From: Candidatus Heimdallarchaeota archaeon
GTDB lineage: Archaea; Asgardarchaeota; Heimdallarchaeia; Hodarchaeales; LC-3
NCBI GenBank assembly: GCA_027364495.1
Contig: DAHXPE010000316.1
Location: 1-13,070, forward strand
DNA: 13,070 bases
Reading direction: 5' to 3'
Below the pieces are notes generated by a model, which saw only the letters and a program-made list of their open reading frames with translations, was not told the origin of the DNA and made no database searches. Both the position numbers and the translations under genes were made by a program. Shown here piece after piece: positions 1-7,887 of the stretch. Positions within the stretch are counted from its first letter, which is position 1. Each line of letters begins with the position of its first letter.

Positions 1-343
1 TATCTTCAATTCGTCTTATTTGGAGTCCACTTCTAGCTAAAGCTCTGATTGCGTTTTGTGCGCCTGGTCCTGGGTTTCTCGAACCACTACCACCTGGAGC
101 TCGGACCTTTACGACTAATTTTTTGACTCCTTTGTCTTTCGCTATTTGGGCAATGATATAAGCCATTTTCATTGCAGCGTAAGGACTTGATTCATTTCTA
201 GCCTCTTTAACTACCATACCTCCACTGCAACGACCCAAAATTTCGCTACCTGTTAAATCAGTTAAAGTAAGTATGGTATTATTGAATGAAGCATAAATAT
301 AACATACAGCCCACTGTGGACCATTTTTTGCTTTAGAACTCAT
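1..343 (-). CDS. rps11: 30S ribosomal protein S11 (uS11), C-terminus cut by window edge
   Basis: Small-subunit ribosomal protein of the platform, where it binds 16S rRNA near the 690/790 region and the mRNA exit. The minus-strand reading from ATG at 343 is open to the window edge, giving 114 codons. Archaeal S11 is usually about 130 residues, so roughly 15–20 C-terminal residues lie outside. Recognisable features are an early [20 protein letters not shown] stretch, a [21 protein letters not shown] stretch centred near residue 55, and the family signature [20 protein letters not shown] near residues 85–104. The start codon overlaps the stop of rps4 by 4 bases (ATGA), indicating translational coupling. 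The order S13–S4–S11 is the standard archaeal arrangement, usually followed by an RNA polymerase subunit gene beyond the window. Confidence 0.97.
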   Translation of the reverse strand, partial: MSSKAKNGPQWAVCYIYASFNNTILTLTDLTGSEILGRCSGGMVVKEARNESSPYAAMKMAYIIAQIAKDKGVKKLVVKVRAPGGSGSRNPGPGAQNAIRALARSGLQIRRIED

Positions 344-903
344 TTATATTCCTCTTTACCTTGCCCTTCTACTGAATCAAGCAAGGCTAATCTCATAGGA
401 TGTTCCGGATTATAATATGGTGAACCTGGAGCAAAATCAACTTTTTCCTCTTCACCAACTCTTAAATGGTAACTTGGAACATTAATTCTTCGCCCATCCA
501 CAGCGATATGTCCATGAACAACTAATTGTCGTGCCATATGTTGGCTACGAGCTAATCCTTTTCTATAAACAACAGTTTGTATTCGGCGTTCTAGAAATGT
601 TTCGGTTGAAAGATTGAGGATTTCATCAATAGAGAATGTACTAGATTTGACTACTCCCAGTACGTTCAAACGATCAAGAATAAGTTTTTCTTCATGTGCT
701 CTTATAGCCGAACCTTCTTCTAAAGCCAATAAAGTCCTAGCTCTGGTTCGAAACTTACTAAGACGGGTATTGATACGATATAATTCGGTTTTATTCCGAA
801 GACCATATTCACCAACTAATTTTAACTCGCTTTCAAATCTCTCTGCGTTAAAAGGATGTTGTGGGCCTTTGAATTTTTTACGTAATTTTCTTGGTGCACC
901 CAT
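340..903 (-). CDS. rps4: 30S ribosomal protein S4 (uS4), archaeal type
   Basis: Primary 16S rRNA-binding protein that nucleates assembly of the 30S body. It has 187 residues, the normal length for the archaeal form (eukaryotic S9 homologue), which lacks the bacterial zinc-type N-terminus. The N-terminus [17 protein letters not shown] is typical of archaeal S4. An S4 RNA-binding domain spans about residues 104–150, with [16 protein letters not shown], then the [20 protein letters not shown] segment. The ATG at 903 is preceded by GGTGA at 912–916, about 9 bases upstream and overlapping the stop codon of rps13, so this start is well supported. It lies 12 bases after rps13 and overlaps rps11 by 4 bases, so the three genes form one transcript. 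Confidence 0.98.
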   Translation of the reverse strand: MGAPRKLRKKFKGPQHPFNAERFESELKLVGEYGLRNKTELYRINTRLSKFRTRARTLLALEEGSAIRAHEEKLILDRLNVLGVVKSSTFSIDEILNLSTETFLERRIQTVVYRKGLARSQHMARQLVVHGHIAVDGRRINVPSYHLRVGEEEKVDFAPGSPYYNPEHPMRLALLDSVEGQGKEEYK

Positions 904-915
904 TTTTTATTTCAC

Positions 916-1377
916 CTATTTCCTTTTTCCACCAGCAGATCTACCTTGTTTTCTGCCAGTTGTTCTAGTTCTTTGACCACGGACTCTTAAGCCAAGTTGA
1001 TGGCGAACACCTTTGTAAGATCGCATCTTTTTCATTCGATCTAAATCGTCTTTCAATGAAATTGCCAAATCTTGAGCATGAACATGAATATCCTGACCAC
1101 TAACAATATCTTTAGGTCTATTGACTAAATAACCAGGTAAATCATAATCTGTTGGAGTATCAATAATCGTTTCTATTCGTTCCAGCTCCTCATTTGTGAG
1201 AAAACCAATTCGCACATTGATTGGAATATCCGCTTTGTTACAGACAATATGTGCTAGACGACGACCTACTCCTTTAATTTTAGCCAGTGCATTGATGACA
1301 AAATACTCGCCTCGTAAATCGTGGCCAGCAATACGTACGATATATTTAAAATCAAATTCTTCTTCTTGTGGGGCCAT
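916..1377 (-). CDS. rps13: 30S ribosomal protein S13 (uS13), archaeal type
   Basis: Ribosomal protein of the 30S head that contacts the large subunit (bridge B1) and P-site tRNA. It has 153 residues, the archaeal/eukaryotic S18 length. The helix-two-turns-helix signature KGVGRRLA is at about residues 35–42. The conserved C-terminal rRNA-binding part runs from about 119 to 142, with SYKGVRHQLGLRVRGQRT and then TTGR, followed by a basic tail. ATG at 1377 has GAGG about 7 bases upstream. It is the first gene of the operon in this window. A TATA-like AT-rich stretch lies about 70 bases upstream (near 1445–1460), but I cannot single out the box. Confidence 0.98.
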   Translation of the reverse strand: MAPQEEEFDFKYIVRIAGHDLRGEYFVINALAKIKGVGRRLAHIVCNKADIPINVRIGFLTNEELERIETIIDTPTDYDLPGYLVNRPKDIVSGQDIHVHAQDLAISLKDDLDRMKKMRSYKGVRHQLGLRVRGQRTRTTGRKQGRSAGGKRK

Positions 1378-1515
1378 TTATTTGCCTCGTGATTAATAAA
1401 TCGAATTCCAAGTTATTGTAAGCCCTAAGATCGAATCAATCAATTTTTATTAATTTTAAGGCTTTAGACACGTTAATTCGATTTCTTTTATGGTAATTAA
1501 TAATAATTAAAGTTT

Positions 1516-1535
1516 TTAAAAATCGATTTTTAAGA
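1516..1535 (-). terminator. Palindromic T-rich stretch after the 1582–2478 gene
   Basis: The 14-base perfect palindrome AAAAATCGATTTTT occupies 1518–1531, about 50 bases after the stop codon of the 1582–2478 gene and before rps13. Read on the minus strand it ends in a run of T. Archaeal RNA polymerase terminates at T-rich tracts, so this is a plausible terminator that insulates rps13. The assignment rests only on base composition and position. Confidence 0.3.
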
Positions 1536-1581
1536 TTTCATTCAACATGAATTTTTAAAGTAACAATTAGGAATAATGAAA

Positions 1582-2478
1582 TTAATTCTTAACTTTCGTA
1601 TTGTCAGCTGTTTTTGAATTAGAATTAATCTTTAATTCTTGGGTTAGTTGTTCTTTTGGTCTTATATCATTCAACTGTTCAAAGATTTTTCTTAGTTTCT
1701 GGACATTAAAATCTAATGCATGCTTTGAATCTGGTTGGGGGATATGAAGCTCACCAAAAATTTCATTAGTTGCTGAATCATAGCTCATTAAGGTATCAGA
1801 ATTTCGAACCACATCATCGAACTGTGATTCGTTTAATTCTTCAGAAGCTTTTGGAAAAGAAAAGGTTAATATTAGATTATGTTCTGATTTATCTGTTATT
1901 TCTACTTTTACTTTATAATCGACAGAAAAAATTTCGAATATTGCTTCTATAAGGTTTGCATCTGTTACAATCCAATGTTCAGGATTTATGGTCACAATTT
2001 CTTTTTCTAAATCAATGAAAATTAAATTCTTTTTAATTCCAATTATGATAAAATCAGGATTGACTTCATTAACATTATTTACTTCAAAGAACGTCAAGAT
2101 TTTTTTGAAATCACGTTTATAATGAAATCTAGTCTTATTCTGACCAAAAATACGATAAAAATCAATTAAAAAAATATTGACATCGGATGTCAAAGACATA
2201 TCTTTGGTAAAATTTTCATTTAACTCTTTAAGGCGAACACTGTAACAAAATTGTGGTATTGATGCATGTTTATAGCCAGATTGAAGTAAAAGATCTTGGA
2301 AATGTCTTTGAGGACATTTTGGTCTTAAAATGCAAACGACACGATTAAATTGACATTCATTAATACAAATTTGCTCGCGAAATGATTCAAGCATCGATTT
2401 TAATATACCACTTGTCGTAGGTGTGCGTTTCAATGCCTGTTGGAGGCCTAATAAATCAAAATCAACGGATTCTGTCAT
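1582..2478 (-). CDS. Protein of unknown function with N-terminal cysteine cluster
   Basis: I do not recognise this 298-residue protein. The ATG at 2478 has no Shine-Dalgarno site. A TATA-like box about 45 bases upstream predicts a leader of about 20 bases. The N-terminal third is helical and contains C38, C42, C49, C55 and C78 (spacing C-x3-C-x6-C-x5-C), a possible but unproven metal or cluster site. The middle (about 130–200) alternates strands and helices, with DFIIIGIKKNLIFIDLEKEI followed by a NPEHWIVTDANLIEAIFEIF segment. This loosely recalls the PLD-like effector domain of TrmB-type regulators, but no N-terminal winged helix is visible. The last 30 residues are polar and probably disordered. 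There are no membrane segments or signal peptide. It is monocistronic, between rps13 and the IS630 element. Confidence 0.8.
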   Translation of the reverse strand: MTESVDFDLLGLQQALKRTPTTSGILKSMLESFREQICINECQFNRVVCILRPKCPQRHFQDLLLQSGYKHASIPQFCYSVRLKELNENFTKDMSLTSDVNIFLIDFYRIFGQNKTRFHYKRDFKKILTFFEVNNVNEVNPDFIIIGIKKNLIFIDLEKEIVTINPEHWIVTDANLIEAIFEIFSVDYKVKVEITDKSEHNLILTFSFPKASEELNESQFDDVVRNSDTLMSYDSATNEIFGELHIPQPDSKHALDFNVQKLRKIFEQLNDIRPKEQLTQELKINSNSKTADNTKVKN

Positions 2479-2517
2479 TGTAATCGGTTTTAATGTTCTA
2501 AGTTGAATTCAGATTTA

Positions 2518-2531
2518 TTGTATATATAATC
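2518..2531 (-). promoter_or_regulatory. TATA-like box for the 1582–2478 gene
   Basis: The minus strand reads ATTATATATACAAT, a strong archaeal TATA-like box, centred about 47 bases upstream of the ATG at 2478. With the usual 25-base spacing to the transcription start, the leader would be about 20 bases, which fits the absence of a Shine-Dalgarno site. Confidence 0.45.
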
Positions 2532-2719
2532 GTAAAATACGTAATCAGAAATTACGAAAAATTCAATTAATATAATATTGAAAAATGAATATATTAATCT
2601 TTATATTTAAATTACTGATTTTAGTTTTATATATATAAAATGGGTTCGCTTTAAGAAAAGGTATCGACTTTAATCAATAATTGTGATTATGAATTAGTGA
2701 AGCTTAACAGCCAGTATTT

Positions 2720-2731
2720 AAAAAAAAAAAA
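2720..2731 (-). terminator. T12 tract, probable original terminator of the PAC2 operon
   Basis: An uninterrupted run of 12 A on the plus strand is T12 on the minus strand. If the IS630 element (2740–3961) is removed together with one copy of the TA duplication, this tract falls 6 bases after the TAG stop codon of the 3961–4497 gene, the expected place for an archaeal U-tract terminator. It now lies about 1.2 kb downstream of that gene. Confidence 0.5.
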
Positions 2732-2739
2732 TTTACCTA

Positions 2740-3961
2740 GTACATTGTCAAGATATAAATGATGGGTAAAGTTTTTGTAATTTGATTCGTGCATATTTTG
2801 TTGTAAATTGCCAATTTAACTTTTTAAATTTTTTATTGCAATCAACAACTCATGAGGAAACTTGGTGCATCATTATTTCCTTTGAGAAGATTCATCTTTT
2901 AAAACAATGACTAGAAATGACGCTAATTTCTATTTCAGCCATATTTAATCGATTAAAATTTTTTATAGTGCAATGAAAATCTAATCTATCCAGAAGAGAT
3001 TTAGCTACATCTGTAGGAAAAAACTCATAAAATGATGCAGGGTCATGAGTATTGGGATTATCCGAAATAATTCGTACAAATTTCGCATTCTTATACTTGT
3101 TTTCCGATAGATCTTTAATCTAATGAACCGATTCCTCTTTTCTTCTGAAATATCTTACTTCATCTGATCTCCAAACCGCAAATGGTTCAACAAACATAAA
3201 TAAATTCAAAACACACAATCGTTTATAGTGATGATCAAGTAGTTGAGGATGACCAAGAATCATAGGTAATTTAAAACGTAATTCTTCAACCAATTGTTTA
3301 TTTGCTTCATCTATGGGGAAAATAGGATGTGAGGAATCATACTATTAGGTATAGAGATCAAGAATATCTTCCATTCTAAAGGCAAATTCTGCAACAATTT
3401 TTCACTATGTTTTTCAGTATTTCGATACAGTTGCTACCTCCAGTATTTTCCCTTTTCGGAGGAAAAATCCAGATCTTTTTTAGCCAAAACTTAATTTCGT
3501 TTTTTTAAAGGTTTGACGACAGTTTCATAAGAAATGCTATCAACAATGTCTAATTCAATAAGGTTATCAGCTAAGAGACGTAGGCTCTATTGAACGTATC
3601 AAGTTTTCTTTCTGGATGAGAAAGAATGATTCTTTTCTTGGTCTTAGGGCAGCATCGAGACCTTATTCAACAAATCATTTTCAAAGACGCTGAATGGTCG
3701 CAGTACCTACGTCTAATGAGGAACTAATTTGTCAAACCAATTTGGACCTCCTTCACTTTCATCAGCTTTACATAAAACAGAAGCATGTTTTACTCTTCTT
3801 ACTTGTTGGTTACCTTTTGTTGCAACATTTTTTAACTCTTCACGTTCTTCTGGCTTTAATGTGACAAGATATTGTTTTTGCATAGATTTAATCCAGAACA
3901 ACGATTTTAAAGTTAAAATAAGACTTGGTTGACCTCTATCAGTAAGCTATTGATTAAGTAC
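2740..3961 (-). mobile_element. Complete but inactive IS630-family insertion sequence
   Basis: The element is 1222 bp with imperfect terminal inverted repeats. The left end is GTACATTGTCAA (2740–2751). The right end, read inward on the minus strand, is GTACTTAATCAA (3961–3950). Nine of 12 positions match, and including the flanking CTA on both sides 12 of 15 match. The TA dinucleotides at 2738–2739 and 3962–3963 are the target duplication, and the reconstructed target is CTAG, the classic IS630 preference. The single transposase gene fills the element and ends inside the left inverted repeat. The ends are well preserved while the transposase is badly broken, so it cannot move itself; a related active copy elsewhere could in principle act on the ends. 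Confidence 0.88.
2748..3883 (-). pseudogene. IS630-family DDE transposase, broken by frameshifts and stops
   Basis: Near full-length remnant (about 378 codons' worth) of an IS630 transposase, a DDE-type enzyme that inserts at TA. The likely original start is ATG at 3883 (MQKQYLVTLKPEEREEL...), a typical IS630 helix-turn-helix N-terminus. That frame ends at 3713. Further pieces appear in other frames: LRLLADNLIELDIVDSISYE with ETV following (about 3520–3590), MEDILDLY (about 3360), IDEANKQLVEELRFKLPM (about 3255–3312), NLFMFVEPFAVWRSDEVRYF (about 3150–3215), SDNPNTHDPASFYEFFP (about 3010–3065), NMAEIEISVIS (about 2915–2945) and a tail NWQFTTKYARIKLQKLYPSF ending at 2748. The catalytic D, D and E positions are all still readable. 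A TAG stop at 3120–3122, a TGA at 2892 and several frame changes make it non-functional. Confidence 0.9.
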
Positions 3962-4497
3962 TAGCTATGTTTCGTAGCTTTCATAAATGTAAATTTTTCA
4001 TAGCCTCCGATAGTCTCCGCCTGATTTGCTGTAAATATAACATTAAAACCAGATATTTTAAAGTTTAGAGGACTTAAAATACTTTGAACTTTACCTGGAA
4101 ATCTCCATGTCGAAATAATGGGATAATCAAGTACCTCAGAATCAGAATCAAGCTCTATAGTATTTAATCCTTGAAATAATGTAAAGTTCGTTTCATTAAT
4201 TATACGGAAAGTAATTATGGGTTCAGATCGTTTATGTTTATGAAATTGTAATTCAGAATATTCAATAATTAATGGAATTTGTTTATTATTAATTATAAAC
4301 TTATCATTTGATAAAAAAGACTGCATGTTATCTGAAATTTCATTTAGTAGCTGGCTTAACAAATCAGTTTTAATGTAAGAATAGTATATTTCCGTGGGAT
4401 CATCATAATAAAACGAAATTGTTTGATAAAGAGATGAAATAGTAATGAGAGTTTTGCTAGTGGCTTTTATGGGAATTTCATCTTGTATTTCTGACAA
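3961..4497 (-). CDS. Unrecognised protein downstream of the PAC2 gene
   Basis: 178 residues; the function is not recognised. The start must be TTG at 4497, because an in-frame TAG lies just upstream and the next methionine is near residue 58; GGA lies about 8 bases before it. The sequence is predominantly beta-stranded after residue 70, with segments such as KQIPLIIEYSELQFHK, SEPIITFRI, LNTIELDSDSEVLDYPIIST and a C-terminal GGYEKFTFM motif. The pattern reminds me of an archaeal conserved family ending in GGYE, but I cannot name it and this is memory only. It starts 25 bases after the PAC2 gene and is almost certainly co-transcribed with it. Its TAG stop codon lies at the junction with the IS630 element: the G of TAG is the element's last base. 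Confidence 0.8.
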   Translation of the reverse strand: MSEIQDEIPIKATSKTLITISSLYQTISFYYDDPTEIYYSYIKTDLLSQLLNEISDNMQSFLSNDKFIINNKQIPLIIEYSELQFHKHKRSEPIITFRIINETNFTLFQGLNTIELDSDSEVLDYPIISTWRFPGKVQSILSPLNFKISGFNVIFTANQAETIGGYEKFTFMKATKHS

Positions 4498-4522
4498 AAA
4501 CTATTCCAAACATATTATTTCT

Positions 4523-5416
4523 TCAAGTATACATTTTATCATTTCTGAAATCTGATTGTCTACTATCATCAGTATTATCTCGTTCAAAGAATGAAATAAT
4601 TTCTTGTTTTGCTGTTGATTTCAATTCTTCAAGAATAGTATCTATTTTTGATTCTAAATTAATTTTTAAATCAAAAGTTTTTTCTAAAAAGGTCAATGCT
4701 CGTTTAGTCGCTAAGAGACCTAGAAATTGAGCTAAAAGTGGAAAATCATTTGTGGGTCTTATATCGGTGCCTGTTCCAGTAGTTTCAATCATAACTGTTG
4801 CTGAAGGAATTTTCAGACGTTCTCCAATTGCTGCGGGTATTACACCATTTAAACCAGTAATATAGCCACCAGGTTCCTTGGTAATAGATTCATAACTGTT
4901 TAGATCTTTTATAAAATCATCATAGAATAGCGGTCCACTGGTTGCAACATAAATAGTTCTATTTTTATTTATTTCAGAATTTAATATTGAATCCGCTAAC
5001 TCTTCTTTAGATGAAAACATTTGATCCTGAAAGTCAAGATGTGAAAGAGATTTAGTGACATAAGCCCCAAATGACAGGAACAAATCCACTTTATTGTTCT
5101 TATGAATTTCTTGAATATCAGTAATTATTTTTTGTAGGAACATACTACTTAATTCTTCGCTACGTGGTTGACCACCATTAATAAAACGAAAAAGACGCTT
5201 AGATTGTAGTTCTTTTTGATAAATTCGAACGCATTGATTTTCAAGACGAGCATTTTCAATTACAGTTATATTAGGAAAAAATTCAGCATAATCTTTGTAA
5301 ACCTCTGCATCAAATGCCTCAACAAGAGTCTTCACTGTATTATACCCTACAAGACCAAGTCCTGATAAACCTTGTAGGATCACATTATTCCATTTAGGAG
5401 TCATAACAAATACCAT
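4523..5416 (-). CDS. PAC2 family protein (proteasome assembly chaperone-like)
   Basis: 297 residues with the PAC2 fold features. An N-terminal VILQGLSGLGLVGYNTVKTL (about 12–31) corresponds to the family's V-x-G-L-P-G-x-G-L-V-G motif. A GGQPRSEE element is at 81–88, LFLSFGAYVTKS at 112–123, GGYITGLNGVIPAAIGE at 183–199, and a conserved ET at 211–212. Archaeal PAC2 proteins related to PbaA/PbaB are linked to assembly of the 20S proteasome core, but many family members are uncharacterised, so a proteasome role here is inference. The C-terminal 50 residues are charged and helical, probably coiled coil. ATG at 5416 gives MVFVMTPKW...; the ATG four codons later is an equally plausible start. It is the first gene of a two-gene unit. 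Confidence 0.85.
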   Translation of the reverse strand: MVFVMTPKWNNVILQGLSGLGLVGYNTVKTLVEAFDAEVYKDYAEFFPNITVIENARLENQCVRIYQKELQSKRLFRFINGGQPRSEELSSMFLQKIITDIQEIHKNNKVDLFLSFGAYVTKSLSHLDFQDQMFSSKEELADSILNSEINKNRTIYVATSGPLFYDDFIKDLNSYESITKEPGGYITGLNGVIPAAIGERLKIPSATVMIETTGTGTDIRPTNDFPLLAQFLGLLATKRALTFLEKTFDLKINLESKIDTILEELKSTAKQEIISFFERDNTDDSRQSDFRNDKMYT

Positions 5417-5614
5417 TATTTTAAATTGCTAATTAATAACCTAAAGTAGGATCTTAATAGCATAAAGAACATAATTTTATTATCAATGAAAAAGCATTAA
5501 GATATCTAGTGTTAATTAATACTTAGCTATTATTTTAAAAGTTACGAAGTTCTTATTTTATTGACTTATTATCTATGTATTAATAGTTTGTACTGATTCG
5601 ATAGGAATATATCA

Positions 5615-6052
5615 ATGGCATCATCTGATAATAACGAAAACAATCCAAATTTTGTTCTTAAACCTGAATTATCCTTTGAATGGATAAAGTATAAAAAAGA
5701 AAAACCAGAACCTAGCTTGACAAGTAAAATAACACAAGCTCATTTAGTAAAGCCTGAACCGGTTGTGGAAAAAGACAGTTCAAAGACAGTAGAGGATGAT
5801 TCTTTAACACAGGAAATGTTCAAAAATGACCCTGAAAAAGAACGAATTTACTTGTGGTATGCTGCTTTATTTAACCAACTAGAAATGACGATGGAAGATT
5901 TTTCAAAAATAATTCACATGCAAGACTTGATAGAAACAGAAGAGTTTTTATTCAGACACCCGCCGCTAAAATTTGGCTATCTTTGGCGAGGAAAAAATTT
6001 AAAATTTAGTGAAGACTGCATTACTAGATTACGTCAGGTTTTACAAGACTAA
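5615..6052 (+). CDS. Small protein of unknown function with disordered N-terminus
   Basis: 145 residues, not recognised, and the only convincing plus-strand gene here. ATG at 5615 has a weak AGGA about 12 bases upstream. Residues 1–65 are rich in K, E, P, S and N and look disordered. Residues 70–145 look folded and mainly helical, with DPEKERIYLWYAALFNQLEM followed by an EFLFRHPPLKFGYLWRGKNL segment and a final helix. There are no cysteine motifs, membrane segments or signal peptide. It is transcribed divergently from the PAC2 unit across a 198-base intergenic region that must hold both promoters, and it faces the kinase pseudogene tail to tail. Regular amino acid composition and length in an AT-rich region support a real gene, but with no homology evidence. 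Confidence 0.65.
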   Translation: MASSDNNENNPNFVLKPELSFEWIKYKKEKPEPSLTSKITQAHLVKPEPVVEKDSSKTVEDDSLTQEMFKNDPEKERIYLWYAALFNQLEMTMEDFSKIIHMQDLIETEEFLFRHPPLKFGYLWRGKNLKFSEDCITRLRQVLQD

Positions 6053-6299
6053 AGGAATCTGGTTTTTAAAAAAATTACTCCAAGAATTTGCCAAGAGAAG
6101 GATGTTAAAATCCTAAAATATCAAAAATTCTCTTTAAAATATATTGAATTGATTTTTTATATAAAAAAGAATTCTGTTAATATATGTAGGATCGATTTTT
6201 TTAACGTCTTCAATATCATTTAAAAAAATAGCAAAAACAACCAATCGTAATCAAGAACGTACTATTATTTAGTTTTTAAGGTCTCAATTACTAAGTCGA
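6053..6299. other. Intergenic region without a recognised gene
   Basis: AT-rich sequence between the 5615–6052 gene and the kinase remnant. It contains several T-runs on the plus strand (for example near 6061–6066, 6152–6158 and 6193–6201) that could end transcription of the upstream gene. I see no coding stretch or RNA gene. Confidence 0.5.
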
Positions 6300-7024
6300 T
6301 GACTGGCTAGTCTGTTATATTCGTTTAAGATAATATGCTCTTTTTCTTGATTAGTAATTGTAGCTGTAACAAAAATAAATCAAGCAATATCTATTTCTGG
6401 TCTGTCAATTTTGAATCCTTCCCAGTCCACCACATTTATGTCATTTGCATTTATTACAATAATACTATAGGTTTGAAAATCATTATGAACAGGAGAAAAA
6501 TTATCACTAACTTGAGAAGGTTTATTTTTAACAAACCAATCATACAGATTGCGAAATTCAACAAGATTAGAACCAGTTATGAGATTCAATAATTTCCAAA
6601 AAAATTACCTATTTGATAAATTGTTCTAGAGAAACACCTTGTGAAGAAATTTTTTTTTCAATTCAGATATGGAATGATTGTGAAAATAGATTAAAGAAGA
6701 AAAAACCTTGGTGATAAAAAATTCTTGTTCATTAGCAGAAGTAGTTTTAAGAATAGAATCAAATAGTTTTCCATCAATATACTCCCTAAGATTGGGATGT
6801 TTATTAAGAGACTCAGAATCAAGATAAAACTTAAAATTAATCTTTCTGTTTGGGAATGCTCTTCCAGATCCAAATTCAAAAGTAATTTTGAAAATAACAT
6901 TAGATAACCCATTATTAAACTTATCAGCACCTGTAATTTTCATGTTAGTTAGGTCAGGCTTATAAGAGTTAAAAATAAATTTAAAATTTTGTGAAAAGAG
7001 ATATGCTTCAAAGGACAGGCTCAA
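6300..7024 (-). pseudogene. Decayed APH/choline-kinase-like phosphotransferase
   Basis: Pieces of one kinase of the aminoglycoside/choline kinase superfamily can be read in order on the minus strand. The N-lobe piece (6626–7024) has NMKITGADKFNNGLSNVIFK, the glycine/asparagine nucleotide-binding entry, and later PNLREYIDGKLFDSIL and a YFHNHS helix end. The C-lobe piece (about 6363–6589) has FSPVHNDFQTYSIIV, matching the catalytic H-x-D-x4-N motif except that the N is S, and INVVDWEGFKIDRPEIDIA, the metal-binding D and following helix. A frame change lies near the T9 run at 6650–6658, a further stop near 6605–6610, and a TGA directly after EIDIA, beyond which the family-like reading continues to about 6300. 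Part of the N-lobe appears deleted. No ATG start is present; the first open codon is TTG. The original substrate cannot be inferred. Confidence 0.7.
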
Positions 7025-7155
7025 ATTTTATAAACGCCAAGTTTTACTACCTCAAAGGTTCAAAAAAGAAAAAAGTAAAAAGAGAAATTATTTATGTAAT
7101 TTTAGGACCTGTAATTTTCCGAAATTGGAAAGTAAAAATTCAAAGGAAATTAATT

Positions 7156-7860
7156 TTATACTTCAAAACTCTGACCGGGAGCAGGAGCTTGTACCTTAAG
7201 ATCAGATCGCTTTAATAATGCTTTGAGTTTTTCTGGTGTACCAGTTAAGAGACCAAAAGTCATATAATGCATAGGCGCCATAACTTTAACGGTCGGAAGC
7301 AATTTATTTAATGCATATGAACATTCGAGAGGTCCCATAGTAAAATGGTCACCTATTGGGAGAAGGGCTATGTCAGGAGCATAAATATCACACAAAATTT
7401 TCATATCACCGAAAACGGCAGTATCACCAGCATGATAAATCCTATGGCCGTCAGGAGTGTGAATAATAAAACCTGCAGCTTCACCACCTGCTACTAATTC
7501 TTCTAAATTGGAACTGTGGATTGCATTTGTGAGAGTAACTTTCCAGCCATTGCCTAAATCTGCTGTACCACCTTTATTCATTCCAACCAACTTGTCCTCT
7601 GGTACACCTTGTTTAGCCAACCATGCTGTTATATCAAAAATACAGACAATTTTGGCCCCGGTTTGTTTTTGTAAAGAAGGTGCAGATGTTATATGGTCTG
7701 AATGGCCATGTGATACAAGTAAAAAATCAGCAGATGAAATTTTTAGGTCTTTTGGAAATGTAGGGCATCCGTGGTCGGAAGTCCAGGCGTCTACTAATAA
7801 TTTTTTTCCACCTGCTTCGATTTGAAATCCAGCATGACCTAACCAAGTTATTTTTACCAT
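7156..7860 (-). CDS. UPF0173-family metal-dependent hydrolase (metallo-beta-lactamase fold)
   Basis: 234 residues, the usual length of the UPF0173/YtkL-like family, cytosolic and without signal peptide. The metal ligands of the metallo-beta-lactamase fold are all present: HGHSDH at 51–56, a histidine in AIHSS at about 115, the aspartate in HAGDTA at 143–148, and a late histidine in PMHYMTFG at about 198. The strand start VKITWLGHAGFQIEAGGKKL is typical. The substrate of this family is unknown, though related enzymes act on phosphodiester or thioester bonds. ATG at 7860 has GGAG about 10 bases upstream. It is a single-gene unit with its own TATA-like box and palindrome. It lies just upstream of the kinase pseudogene on the same strand, which may once have been co-transcribed. 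Confidence 0.95.
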   Translation of the reverse strand: MVKITWLGHAGFQIEAGGKKLLVDAWTSDHGCPTFPKDLKISSADFLLVSHGHSDHITSAPSLQKQTGAKIVCIFDITAWLAKQGVPEDKLVGMNKGGTADLGNGWKVTLTNAIHSSNLEELVAGGEAAGFIIHTPDGHRIYHAGDTAVFGDMKILCDIYAPDIALLPIGDHFTMGPLECSYALNKLLPTVKVMAPMHYMTFGLLTGTPEKLKALLKRSDLKVQAPAPGQSFEV

Positions 7861-7887
7861 TTTTATTTTTCTCCATTTATTGAATTC

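Noticed and set aside
614..976. Plus-strand open frame of 120 codons
   Set aside because: It lies antisense to rps4 and the end of rps13, whose identity is certain.
6335..6592. Plus-strand open frame of 85 codons
   Set aside because: The opposite strand carries recognisable kinase motifs over the same bases; the plus product has no family-like features.
6691..6930. Minus-strand hydrophobic frame of 79 codons
   Set aside because: Shifted frame inside the kinase remnant; its leucine/isoleucine richness is a frame artefact.
6991..7215. Plus-strand open frame of 74 codons
   Set aside because: Overlaps antisense the 3' end of the hydrolase gene and the kinase remnant; lysine/arginine rich through A-rich DNA, with no ribosome-binding site.
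7508..7825. Plus-strand open frame of 105 codons
   Set aside because: Antisense shadow of the intact UPF0173 hydrolase gene.
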